From: Acidobacteriota bacterium
GTDB lineage: Bacteria; Acidobacteriota; Terriglobia; UBA7540
Length of the DNA stretch: 64,000 bases
NCBI GenBank assembly: GCA_902812465.1
Contig: CADDZE010000009.1
Location: 1 to 64,000, forward strand
Direction: 5' to 3'
The notes beneath the pieces are model-generated. The model was not told where the DNA came from, did no database searches, and saw nothing but the letters and a program-made list of their open reading frames with translations. Of the stretch, positions 27,735 through 35,485 are shown piece after piece; position 1 is the stretch's first letter, and the number at the start of each line of letters is the position of its first letter. Position numbers and translations under genes: made by a program.

Positions 27735-28403
27735 CTAATGATCCACCCTGCTTTCCTGGCTCGCTCGCGCCGGGGCCGCTTGGGGACCAGGCCGGCTCCG
27801 GAGATTCATCAAGTAATGCATAGCTGAAGCGACCGTCAGAGCCGCCGTTACGTCGATGACGGCGGTGAGCAGACTGGAGTTTCCTAGGGGAAGGCCAGCA
27901 ACCCCCGCCAGCGCCACCAGGACAGTTGCCAGCTGGGAGGCGGTCGAGCACTTCCCCAGAATGGTCGGGGGAAAGGGACGATAACCAGCCACGAGAATGA
28001 TGATGAGGGCGACAGCCAGAAACGCGATGTCGCGGCTGATAACCAGAATGGTGATCCACCCGGGGAGCACATGGCGGAAGGCCAGAGCCAGATAAGCGGT
28101 GGTCATAAGGATTTTGTCGGCGATGGGATCGAGGGCAATGCCCAAAGCGCTTTGCTGATGAAGCGCGCGTGCCACCAAACCGTCGATCCCATCGGAAGCA
28201 GCCGCAGCCGCGAAGGTCGCCAGCGCCAGTCGGTAATGCCGCCCCACCACCAGGATAGCAAACACCGGGACAAACACCAGCCGCAGAATGGTGACCTGGT
28301 TGGCTACGGTGAGGGTGCGCGAAAACGCGCCCGGCATCCCGTGGGCATACCAGGGCCGCGCCGCCTCCTTGTCCCTTCCCGGGTCATGAGCAGTGAGTCC
28401 CAT
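27735..28403 (-). CDS. CDP-alcohol phosphatidyltransferase (PgsA-like)
   Basis: Integral membrane enzyme of 222 residues joining a CDP-lipid to an alcohol, probably glycerol-3-phosphate. The family signature D-x2-DG-x2-AR-x8-G-x3-D-x3-D is complete in SDGIDGLVARALHQQSALGI followed by ALDPIADK. About five to six membrane segments follow. The first ATG is 6 bases after the thiolase stop; MPGAFSRTLTVANQVTILRL at 28340 is an alternative start nearer the usual family N-terminus. Last gene of the acetoacetyl-CoA cluster, though its function is phospholipid synthesis. Confidence 0.85.
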   Translation of the reverse strand: MGLTAHDPGRDKEAARPWYAHGMPGAFSRTLTVANQVTILRLVFVPVFAILVVGRHYRLALATFAAAAASDGIDGLVARALHQQSALGIALDPIADKILMTTAYLALAFRHVLPGWITILVISRDIAFLAVALIIILVAGYRPFPPTILGKCSTASQLATVLVALAGVAGLPLGNSSLLTAVIDVTAALTVASAMHYLMNLRSRPGPQAAPARASQESRVDH

Positions 28404-28409
28404 GGGCGA

Positions 28410-29591
28410 TCAGCGCTCCACCACCATGGCGATCCCTTGTCCGCCGCCGATGCAGAGCGCCGCGAGGCCCAGATGGGCGTTGCGCCGCCGCATCTCGTAG
28501 AGCAGCGTGACGAGGATGCGAGCGCCGCTCGCGCCAATCGGATGGCCCAGGGCGATCGCACCCCCATTGACATTGGTGATGGCTGGATCGAGTCCCAGTT
28601 CGCGCATGACGGCCAGCGACTGGGCGGCGAAGGCTTCGTTCAGCTCGACCAACTCGATCTCTTGAAGCCGCAGCCCGGCCTTCGCCAGCACCCTTTGGAT
28701 CGCGGGCACTGGCCCCATACCCATCAGGCGCGGGTCCACACCCGCCACGGCATAGGCGCGGATCGCCGCCAGCGGCTCGATCCCGCGCGCTTCGGCCTGC
28801 CCTTCGGACATCACCACCAGCGCGGCGGCACCGTCATTGATGCCGCTGGCATTGCCCGCCGTCACCGTGCCGTCCTTCTTGAACGCCGGCTTGAGCCGGG
28901 CCAGCAGCTCGTAGGTGGTCCCGAAACGCGGGAATTCATCGCGCGCGAACACCGCTGGCTCCCCCTTCGTAGCTGGCAGGGGAACCGGCACGATCTCCTC
29001 GCCGAAGCGGCAGGCCTCCATAGCGGCTTGCGCGCGGCGCTGGCTTTCCAGGGCGAAATTGTCCTGATCCTCGCGGCTGATGCCGTAACGCTCGACAATA
29101 TTCTCGGCCGTGACGCCCATGTGGACGCCGTCGCTGAGCGCACAGGTGAGGCCGTCGGACAGCATCGCGTCCAGGATCTCAGCGTTCCCCAGCCGGTGAC
29201 CCCACCGCGCGCTCTTCAGCAGGAACGGCGCCTGGCTCATCGATTCGGTTCCTCCGGCAACGACCACCTCGGCGTCGCCGCAGGCGATGGCCTGCGCGGC
29301 CAGCGCAACCGCCTTCAGACCCGAGCCACATACCTGGTTCACCGTATAAGCGGGAACTGAACTGGGTATGCCCGCACGCACGGCCGCTTGCCGCGCCGGG
29401 TTCTGGCCCAAGCCTGCTTGGAGCACATTACCGAAAATGACTTCCTCAATCTGGTCTTTGGCCAGGCCCGCGCGGCGTACCGCCTCCTCCATCACATGCC
29501 GGGCGAGTTCGACAGCCGACACTTCCCGCAGCGAGCCGCCGAAGCTGCCGATGGCGGTACGCGTTCCACTGACGATGACCGCCCTTTCCAT
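28410..29591 (-). CDS. Acetyl-CoA C-acetyltransferase (thiolase)
   Basis: Condenses two acetyl-CoA to acetoacetyl-CoA or the reverse. 393 residues, the normal length. The nucleophilic cysteine is C88 in [12 protein letters not shown]. Other family motifs are [30 protein letters not shown] and the second catalytic cysteine in ALCIGGGQG. It lies 17 bases after the probable selenoprotein gene and downstream of the CoA-transferase genes, which fits acetoacetate activation and cleavage. Confidence 0.95.
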   Translation of the reverse strand: MERAVIVSGTRTAIGSFGGSLREVSAVELARHVMEEAVRRAGLAKDQIEEVIFGNVLQAGLGQNPARQAAVRAGIPSSVPAYTVNQVCGSGLKAVALAAQAIACGDAEVVVAGGTESMSQAPFLLKSARWGHRLGNAEILDAMLSDGLTCALSDGVHMGVTAENIVERYGISREDQDNFALESQRRAQAAMEACRFGEEIVPVPLPATKGEPAVFARDEFPRFGTTYELLARLKPAFKKDGTVTAGNASGINDGAAALVVMSEGQAEARGIEPLAAIRAYAVAGVDPRLMGMGPVPAIQRVLAKAGLRLQEIELVELNEAFAAQSLAVMRELGLDPAITNVNGGAIALGHPIGASGARILVTLLYEMRRRNAHLGLAALCIGGGQGIAMVVER

Positions 29592-29608
29592 AGCCGTCGC
29601 TCCTGTCG

Positions 29609-30199
29609 CTATAGCGAAGCCGCCGCGGGCGCTCGCGGACCTTCAGTCAGAGCACAGAACGCGCCCTCGGAAAATCCTTGCGCCCCGATCCCCAGCGCGT
29701 GGTTGAAGCGCGCGCGGTAGTTCTCCCAGGCTATCGCGGCCGTCAGCTCGACTAACTCTGCCTCATCGAAGTCTTCGCGCAGCCGCGCCACCAGTTCGTC
29801 CGGAACGTCAACGGGGGTGCGCGTCATACGTTCAGAGTATTCGAGAACTCGCTTTTCCAGGTCCGAGAATGCCTGGCTCTCCTGGTACGACGCCAGGTCG
29901 CGCAGCTGCTGGTCCGTGATTCCCAGGCCTCTGCCGACGGCAGAGCCGATGTCCATTCAAAACGGGCAGCCCACTAGCGTCGCAGCCTTCAAGCCCGCCA
30001 GGGCCTTCAGGCGCGGGTCGATGCGGCGCGAGCGGTCCAGCGCGAATTCATAGGCCACCAATCCCCGCATGATCCACGGGTGATGCGCACTGACGGCTAG
30101 CGGCTCAGCCACTTTGCCAAGGCGCTTGCGGCTGAAACGGTACGCCAGCCAGCTCAGCCAACCTCCCCGGTCTTCGGGAACACCTGCGATGCGTGCCAC
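29609..30199 (-). CDS. Carboxymuconolactone-decarboxylase/AhpD-like family protein, probable selenoprotein (UGA at codon 81)
   Basis: 196-residue protein read from GTG 30199, which has AAGGAGA placed well upstream. The frame is interrupted once, by TGA at 29957-29959, exactly at the second cysteine position of the family's CxxC redox motif: LVGCPF-[UGA][12 protein letters not shown], where cysteine homologues read CPFC-(I/M)DIGSA. The frame continues intact to 29609, with the conserved [18 protein letters not shown]. The UGA is followed at SECIS distance by a hairpin, so C78-P-F-U81 is the likely active site of a thiol/selenol redox protein. CxxU members of the AhpD/CMD superfamily are known. 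A caller without recoding would report a 115-residue fragment from ATG 29956. It sits between DUF1684 and the thiolase gene. Confidence 0.85.
29926..29947 (-). promoter_or_regulatory. Bacterial SECIS-like hairpin
   Basis: Directly after the UGA come 11 bases, then the perfect 7-bp stem CTCTGCC / GGCAGAG closing the loop GTC. Two more G-C pairs extend the base across one bulged G. The loop begins 19 bases after UGA and has G first, as in the Escherichia coli fdhF SECIS (loop GGUC at the same distance). The hairpin is also coding sequence. Confidence 0.75.
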
Positions 30200-30222
30200 C
30201 TCGTTCTCCTTGCCTTGAAGCT

Positions 30223-31110
30223 CTAATGACCATAGCGCAATTCCCCTGCCTCGATACGAACGGAGAGCACATTCTGTTGCGGCGGCAGCGGGCACGTGGC
30301 GTAGGGAGTGAACGCACAGGGGGGATTGTAGGCCTTGTTGAAATCCAGGATCACTTCGTCTTGACCCGGCCGGGGCATCTCCGCCGATAAAAAGCGGCCC
30401 GTGGGGTAGGTCTCGCGGCCAGCCGTGAGGTCCTTGAAAATAATGAACAGCCGACCGTCCTCGACGAGAGGATCCAGCCGGCAAGCATGGCCCTGGAGAC
30501 TGAATTCCAGGTACCCGGGCGAGAGTTCTTCCTCAATCTCGCCCAGGATATTCGGCACTGGGATCTTCTGGGGCGGCGAGTAGGGCACCCACTTGGCTTT
30601 GACGCGGTAGTGCTCATCCACCGGAAAATAGCGGAGCCCCGCGAACTGCTGGCGCTGCGGCGCCAGCTTGTCGCGTAGCCGAAGGGCGTAGCGGTTGCCC
30701 CGCTGGATGACGAAAAGGCTGAGAGGGCCCCAGGTCAGCACGTCTGGCTCGCCTGAACTGTCAGGCTTCAGCACGGCATCGGTCACCGGTTGTCCGTTCA
30801 GCATGACGCCGACGCCCGGCGCCGCATGGAAGGCGGTGGTGCCCTGGTGAAATTCGAAAGTTCCCAGGCGCGCTGGAGCACTGGCCGGCAAAAGAATGCG
30901 GTTCCCCTTGTCAGAACCGGCGGTATTTGAGCCCTCCTTCAGCCAGAAGAGACCCGCCACCGTCAGCCAGCCGTCGTCGGCCGTCAGAGCAGCAAGCCTG
31001 GCGGCGTGCCACTGGTTGATCTCGGCTAGGTAAGCCGATTCGGCAGTTGGCCTGGCAGGTTGACTGCCCACAAGTCCAGATGCGCTTAGCGCGATAACGG
31101 CGGCCAGCAT
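30223..31110 (-). CDS. DUF1684 secreted protein
   Basis: 295 residues, with an N-terminal hydrophobic signal (MLAAVIALSASGLVGS). It matches the DUF1684 pattern: INQWHAARLAALTADDGWLT, VAGLFWLKEGSNTAGSD, RLRDKLAPQRQQFAG, FPVDEHYRVKAKWVPY and the end FNKAYNPPCAFTPYATCPLP. No biochemical function is established that I know of. It ends 23 bases before the GTG of the probable selenoprotein gene, so the two are likely co-transcribed. Confidence 0.85.
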   Translation of the reverse strand: MLAAVIALSASGLVGSQPARPTAESAYLAEINQWHAARLAALTADDGWLTVAGLFWLKEGSNTAGSDKGNRILLPASAPARLGTFEFHQGTTAFHAAPGVGVMLNGQPVTDAVLKPDSSGEPDVLTWGPLSLFVIQRGNRYALRLRDKLAPQRQQFAGLRYFPVDEHYRVKAKWVPYSPPQKIPVPNILGEIEEELSPGYLEFSLQGHACRLDPLVEDGRLFIIFKDLTAGRETYPTGRFLSAEMPRPGQDEVILDFNKAYNPPCAFTPYATCPLPPQQNVLSVRIEAGELRYGH

Positions 31111-31132
31111 AAACCTATCGTTTAGATTCTGC

Positions 31133-31786
31133 TCACACCGTAATGGTTTTCAGGCCAGAAGCCACCTGCAGCGGCGCTTCCGTCAGGCTCTGCACGGCTT
31201 CCGGCGTAGTGCCGGGCGCAATTTCTTTTAGCACCAACCCCTGTGGCGTCACCTCGATGACGGCCAGCTCGGTGACGATCATGTCCACCACGCCGGCGCC
31301 CGTCAGGGGTAAGGTGCACTGCTTGAGAATCTTGGGTCGGCCGTCTTTCGTCGTGTGTTCCATGGCGACGATAACCCGGTTGGCGCCAGCCACCAGGTCC
31401 ATACTGCCGCCCATGCCCTTCACCATCTTACCGGGGATCATCCAGCTGGCCAGATTTCCGTGCTGGTCGACCTCCATAGCTCCCAAGACCGTCAGGTCAA
31501 CGTGCCCACCCCGGATCATGGCAAACGAATCGGCACTTGAAAAGTAAGAGGTACCAGGAATTTCGGTGACGGTCTCCTTGCCAGCGTTGATCAGGTCGGG
31601 ATCCTCTTCGCCCTCGAAGGGAAATGGTCCCACGCCCAGCATGCCATTCTCCGACTGCAGGATGACTTCGATGCCCGGAGGAACATAATTGGCCACCAAG
31701 GTAGGAATCCCAATGCCCAGGTTGACGTAGTAGCCATCGCGGAGCTCCTGAGCAATGCGCCGGGCGATGAATTCGCGTTTGTCCAT
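31133..31786 (-). CDS. scoB: 3-oxoacid CoA-transferase, subunit B
   Basis: 217 residues. Transfers CoA between succinyl-CoA (or acetyl-CoA) and acetoacetate, together with subunit A. The catalytic glutamate motif is [15 protein letters not shown]. Also visible are [20 protein letters not shown] and [19 protein letters not shown]. It starts 18 bases after the carbonic anhydrase gene. Subunit A lies 1.3 kb further upstream, whereas the two are normally adjacent. An AtoA-type specificity is equally possible. Confidence 0.92.
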   Translation of the reverse strand: MDKREFIARRIAQELRDGYYVNLGIGIPTLVANYVPPGIEVILQSENGMLGVGPFPFEGEEDPDLINAGKETVTEIPGTSYFSSADSFAMIRGGHVDLTVLGAMEVDQHGNLASWMIPGKMVKGMGGSMDLVAGANRVIVAMEHTTKDGRPKILKQCTLPLTGAGVVDMIVTELAVIEVTPQGLVLKEIAPGTTPEAVQSLTEAPLQVASGLKTITV

Positions 31787-31804
31787 GCAGCCGAGGTCTT
31801 CCTT

Positions 31805-32536
31805 TTACGCCTGCTCTTCGACCAGGGTAACCGCGCCGGTCTTCAGATCGTAGACCGCCCCGGCCACCCGGAGCTTGGCCTGCCTGATGCGCGGTGCGAG
31901 GATCGGCTCGAGAGTCCGCAGGTGCTCGACGCCAAGTTCGACGTTCTTGCGCACGGCCTGCTCGACTGGATCCCCTGGCATCTCCTTACTCGCGGTCACA
32001 GCGGGCTCGACAAGTTCTACCAGGCCATCGATGGCACCCGGCAACACCTGCTTCGCATCCAGACGCTGCAAGGTCGCCCTCACCGCTCCACACCCGCTGT
32101 GTCCCAGAACCAGAATCAATGGCACCTTCAGCTCCGCCACAGCGTATTCAATGCTGCCCTTCACCGCCGCACCCGCCCCGCTGATCACGTTGCCCGCGAC
32201 GCGAACCACGAACAGGTCGCCTAGGCCGGTGTCGAAGATAATTTCCGGCGGCACCCGTGAATCGGCACAGCCGACCACCACCGCCTCTGGGTACTGTGCC
32301 GCCGCCAGGGCTCGGAAATCACCGGGGCTGCGTCGCGGACTCAAGGACTGGCCCTTCACAAAGCGAGCGTTGCCGTCAAGAAGGTGTTGCAAGGCTTCGT
32401 CCGGGGTGACCGCCCGGGACCGGCGGCCTTCTGCCGCAAAGTCCGTTACACCCAACCGGGTGCCAGCCGACCAGAGGCCAGCAGCACTGCCCAGCACAAG
32501 AAAATCTCGCCGCGTGCTGTCCGATGCATCGCTCAT
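31805..32536 (-). CDS. Tat-exported beta-class carbonic anhydrase
   Basis: Interconverts CO2 and bicarbonate. ATG 32536 follows GAGGA; the frame is open upstream to 32611. Residues 1-33 are a twin-arginine signal (STRRDFLVLGSAAGLWSAGT). Zinc ligands are in VVGCADSRVPPE (Cys, Asp and the Asp-Arg dyad) and LVLGHSGCGAVRA (His, Cys). 243 residues. The Tat signal places it in the periplasm or membrane. It lies between the two CoA-transferase subunit genes. Confidence 0.93.
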   Translation of the reverse strand: MSDASDSTRRDFLVLGSAAGLWSAGTRLGVTDFAAEGRRSRAVTPDEALQHLLDGNARFVKGQSLSPRRSPGDFRALAAAQYPEAVVVGCADSRVPPEIIFDTGLGDLFVVRVAGNVISGAGAAVKGSIEYAVAELKVPLILVLGHSGCGAVRATLQRLDAKQVLPGAIDGLVELVEPAVTASKEMPGDPVEQAVRKNVELGVEHLRTLEPILAPRIRQAKLRVAGAVYDLKTGAVTLVEEQA

Positions 32537-32664
32537 GTAGCCATCCTCGTGCTCATACGCCAAGACCTGAGTCAGTCCAGGCACTGACTCTCCATAGTCG
32601 GTCCCGCTCATCAGGTCCGGTCTATCAACTTCTGGCTTGGTAAGCTTTACTTGCCGGGCCTGTC

Positions 32665-32714
32665 TTCCAAAGAATGTAATCTACTGATTCTAGGAAACAT
32701 TACGGCTTTGTTCG
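32665..32714. repeat. 50-bp repeat, copy 1
   Basis: First of three equal-length copies. Starts TTCCAAAGAATGTAATC, carries central TGATT and ends AACATTACGGCTTTGTTCG. It differs from copies 2 and 3 mostly in the middle. AATGT and ACATT form a 5-bp inverted pair 19 bases apart. Confidence 0.85.
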
Positions 32715-32794
32715 CTGAAGAAACAGGTTGCTGGCTCAGGCGAACTGCCGCCGTGCCCTGCTCTGAATCAGGGCCGCTCGTCCAGATGGATACC

Positions 32795-32844
32795 TTCCAT
32801 AAAATGTAACCATCTGATTACATTCAACATTACGGCTTTGTTTG
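32795..32844. repeat. 50-bp repeat, copy 2
   Basis: Second copy, beginning TTCCATAAAATGTAACC and ending AACATTACGGCTTTGTTTG. Across the three copies, 37 of 50 columns are identical, and a 17-base block near the 3' end is invariant. Confidence 0.85.
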
Positions 32845-32951
32845 TTCAACGCCCCGCCACCCATGCTCTGGCAGCAGGAGCTCCATTGCCCTTCTAAGTC
32901 CCGAGTGTCTCCGTCCCGTGGCGCCAAGCACCACGATCTGCACCTGGATTT

Positions 32952-33001
32952 TTCCATAAAATGTATCCTATTGATTGCAGGTAACATTACGGCTTTGTTT
33001 G
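32952..33001. repeat. 50-bp repeat, copy 3
   Basis: Third copy, beginning TTCCATAAAATGTATCC and ending AACATTACGGCTTTGTTTG. Same AATGT-19-ACATT dyad. It lies 107 bases before the 3' end of scoA. Confidence 0.85.
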
Positions 33002-33108
33002 TCGAAAAACGCCTGAATCGCGACCCTTGGGCCTTCGGTGCCGGACGGCGAACCCACGCGAACCTGAAGGCCGAAGCCTGGTCTGGGCCTTGACCGCACT
33101 GCAATCCC

Positions 33109-33819
33109 TCAGTTGGTGCTGGGAGCGCGAGGCCGCACGGTTCGCTTTTCGATACGCTTTTCATAGTTGGATCCCTGGAATATTCGTTTGACGTAGATGC
33201 CCGGCGTCACCACACAATTCGGATCCAGTTCTCCTAACTCGACGAGCTGTTCCACCTCAGCAATGGTGATGCGGGCAGCCGTCGCCATGATGGGATTGAA
33301 GTTGCGCGCTGTCTTGCGATAGATCAGGTTACCCCACCGGTCGCCTTTCCAGGCCTTGACGAAGGCAAAGTCCGCTCGCAGAGCCCGTTCCAGCACGTAC
33401 GGCCGCCCCTCGAACTCCCGCACCTCTTTACCTTCTGCTACCACAGTACCCACGCCGGTCGGCGTGTAGAAGGCAGGAATGCCTGCCCCGCCGGCGCGAA
33501 TCCGCTCCGCGAAGGTGCCCTGAGGGATCAGTTCAAGCTCAATCTCACCCTTCAGTGCTTGCTCCTCGAGCAGCTTATTCTCGCCCACGTACGTGCCAAT
33601 CACCTTGCGGATCTGGCGCGTCTCGAGCAACCTGCCTAGGCCGAAGTGGTTAACGCCAGCGTTGTTGCTGATGACCGTAAGGTTCTGGACGCCCTTGCGG
33701 CGGATGGCCTCGATCAGATTTTCAGGGATGCCGCAAAGGCCGAAGCCTCCAACCATGATGGTGGCACCGTCCGTGATGTCCTGCACGGCAGCGTCCGCGT
33801 TGGCGAAGACCTTGTTCAT
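33109..33819 (-). CDS. scoA: 3-oxoacid CoA-transferase, subunit A
   Basis: 236 residues from ATG 33819 with GGAG upstream; the longer frame to 33879 has no such signal. Family features are DGATIMVGGFGLCGIPENLI, LTVISNNAGVNHFGLG, LELIPQGTFAERIRAGGAGI and FVKAWKGDRWGNLIYRKTAR. It should pair with subunit B at 31133, from which it is separated by the repeat region and the carbonic anhydrase gene. Confidence 0.92.
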   Translation of the reverse strand: MNKVFANADAAVQDITDGATIMVGGFGLCGIPENLIEAIRRKGVQNLTVISNNAGVNHFGLGRLLETRQIRKVIGTYVGENKLLEEQALKGEIELELIPQGTFAERIRAGGAGIPAFYTPTGVGTVVAEGKEVREFEGRPYVLERALRADFAFVKAWKGDRWGNLIYRKTARNFNPIMATAARITIAEVEQLVELGELDPNCVVTPGIYVKRIFQGSNYEKRIEKRTVRPRAPSTN

Positions 33820-33951
33820 GGGTGAACTCCGCGGCCTCTCATCCCCCTTCCAGCCGCCAAGCTCGAGCCGCCAGTGCAACCCAAAGGCAGAGGGCCTTTC
33901 GCTCGGCCCTGGGAACCCGGGTGGGGCGAGAAGCGGCAGCTGAGGGCCTGG

Positions 33952-34461
33952 CTACTGGCCGAACTGGTAGAACTTCTGGTTGTTGCCCATATAAGGATAA
34001 AGCCAATAGCGCTTCACTTCCATGATCTGCCGCAGGTGTCCGAGGTCATGAAACGCCCACTCATAGAGGAAGTCGCCGGCACTCACTTCGCCCACCCGCT
34101 CATGAACGCCTTTGCGACGCAGCTGCGCCGGACGCAGCTTTCTCAGCCACCTCAGGTTGGCGCGACGCTGCCGGATGAGCGATGCCAGTGAATCCCAAGG
34201 ATCGATGCGGTCATACCGCCTGTCGATGGCCCGTTGGTCCTAATCGAAGGATTCAAAATGGGGCATATCCTGAGTGCGGATCGCTTCTACCCGGCCGCGC
34301 ATCAACTGCTCGACGTCCGCGAGGTGAGCCAGGATTTCCTGAATCGACCACTTACCGGGCGCGGGCCGGGCCCGCAGCTGCTTCGCGCCAAGCCCAGCGA
34401 GCTCCCGCCGCAGCTTGGCCGGGGTGGATTCAAGGATCGCAAACACATCTTTGAGCGCCAT
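33952..34461 (-). pseudogene. DinB-family protein interrupted by one amber codon
   Basis: The frame from ATG 34461 encodes a DinB-like four-helix-bundle protein: LRRELAGLGAKQLRARPAPG, KWSIQEILAHLADVEQ. It stops at TAG 34240-34242 after residue 73 (MPHFESFD). The same frame then continues to 33952 with the rest of the fold, including EWAFHDLGHLRQIMEVKRYW. Metal-ligand histidines occur on both sides of the stop. The family usually has a full-length domain of about 165 residues, so one base change (for example CAG to TAG) explains the break. It may be a real mutation or a sequence error. Confidence 0.8.
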
Positions 34462-34524
34462 GCCATGTTCTCCTTCTGGGCCGATTTGCCACCCGTGCGG
34501 CTGGAGGGGCGTGAGTGAGCACCC

Positions 34525-35391
34525 TCATAGTGTACCCGGCAATCGCTTGCGCAGCGCCAAGGCCTGGCGAAACTCGACCTCGAGTTCGCGATCAGTCAAG
34601 TGATCGCGAATGTGTTCGAGTTTTTCGATCAACGTGTTCAGCGCCGCTTGGACGTTCTCCGCATTCGTCAGGCAGATGTCCCTCCACAGCGTGTAAGGGC
34701 TTTCAGCCAGCCGGGATACGTCGCGAAATCCCGTGCCGGCCAATTCCAAGGGGGCAAAGTTCGAATCGCCCTGCTCGAAGACAAGGCTGGCCAGGCCGGT
34801 GGAGACCAGTTGGGGCAGGTGGCTCAAATAAGCCACGGCGCGGTCATGCGCCACCGGGTCGGTGGGAAACGGGCGGGCGCCGATGGTACTCACCAGCTCG
34901 CAGAAGGCACGGACGCGAGGTTCGCGCAGGTGGTCAGGCGTGAGCGGCGTCAGCACATAGCAAGCGCCCTCGAAGAGGCGGGCATCAGCGTTTTCAATGC
35001 CGGAACGCTCCTTGCCAGCCAGGGGATGTCCGCCCAGGAAAAGAGGGTCGCCGGGGAAAGTTTCCGCGGCCCGCTGGCAAATCAGGCGCTTGGTGCTGCC
35101 AACGTCCGTGACCAGGGCGCGCGGGGAAACGGCGCGGCCAACCTGCACCAGGAGGTCGACGATCACCCCGACGGGCGCTGCCAGAATTACCAGGTCAGCC
35201 TCCGCCGCGGCGTCCGCTGCGCTGTCGCAAGCTTCATCGATAGCGCCGAGCTCGAGAGCGCGGCCAAGTACCTCCGGCTGATCATAACCAAGCCTTACGC
35301 CCGCGAAGCCGTGGTCCTCCAGAGCGAGTCCCCAGGAGCCGCCAATCAGACCCAGCCCGATGATGGAGACGCGGTGGAAAAAGTCTGTCAT
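34525..35391 (-). CDS. tyrA: Prephenate dehydrogenase
   Basis: Oxidative decarboxylation of prephenate toward tyrosine. 288 residues. The NAD-binding motif is VSIIGLGLIGGSWGLAL. Catalytic-region motifs include VTDVGSTKRLICQRA, LFLGGHPLAGKERSGIENAD and VAYLSHLPQLVSTGLA. Last gene of the aromatic block, 94 bases after aroF. No ACT domain is present. Confidence 0.93.
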   Translation of the reverse strand: MTDFFHRVSIIGLGLIGGSWGLALEDHGFAGVRLGYDQPEVLGRALELGAIDEACDSAADAAAEADLVILAAPVGVIVDLLVQVGRAVSPRALVTDVGSTKRLICQRAAETFPGDPLFLGGHPLAGKERSGIENADARLFEGACYVLTPLTPDHLREPRVRAFCELVSTIGARPFPTDPVAHDRAVAYLSHLPQLVSTGLASLVFEQGDSNFAPLELAGTGFRDVSRLAESPYTLWRDICLTNAENVQAALNTLIEKLEHIRDHLTDRELEVEFRQALALRKRLPGTL

Positions 35392-35485
35392 GCAAAAGGC
35401 TAGCTGCCGGTAGCCAGCTCTCCCCTCTTAAGCCGGCCGCCAGGCGCTTGAGCTTGGCCAGCCAGCCGTTGAAACGCATGGTCCA

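Larger units (their letters stand above)
32537..33108. other. Intergenic region between scoA and the carbonic anhydrase gene
   Basis: 572 bases without a supported gene. It contains three copies of an AT-rich 50-bp repeat (32665, 32795, 32952) separated by GC-rich, mutually unrelated spacers of 80 and 107 bases. Open frames cross it on both strands, but none has a ribosome binding site or a recognisable product. Confidence 0.7.

Noticed and set aside
29609-29956. Independent 115-residue CMD protein from ATG 29956
   Set aside because: It would lack the catalytic CxxC half; the upstream frame carries the conserved N-terminal half and a proper start.
32665-33001. CRISPR-like array from three regularly spaced 50-bp repeats
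   Set aside because: Repeats are too long and diverged, spacers are 80 and 107 bases, and no cas genes are near.
32736-33164. Open frame of 142 codons crossing the repeats on the minus strand
   Set aside because: No ribosome binding site, low-complexity text, and it overlaps the end of scoA; the repeats explain the open frame.
34240-34242. Pyrrolysine or programmed readthrough at the DinB TAG
   Set aside because: DinB proteins have no known Pyl members, no signal was seen around the codon, and one point change explains it.
34750-34780. tRNA-like TTCGAATC string
   Set aside because: It lies inside tyrA and has no cloverleaf.
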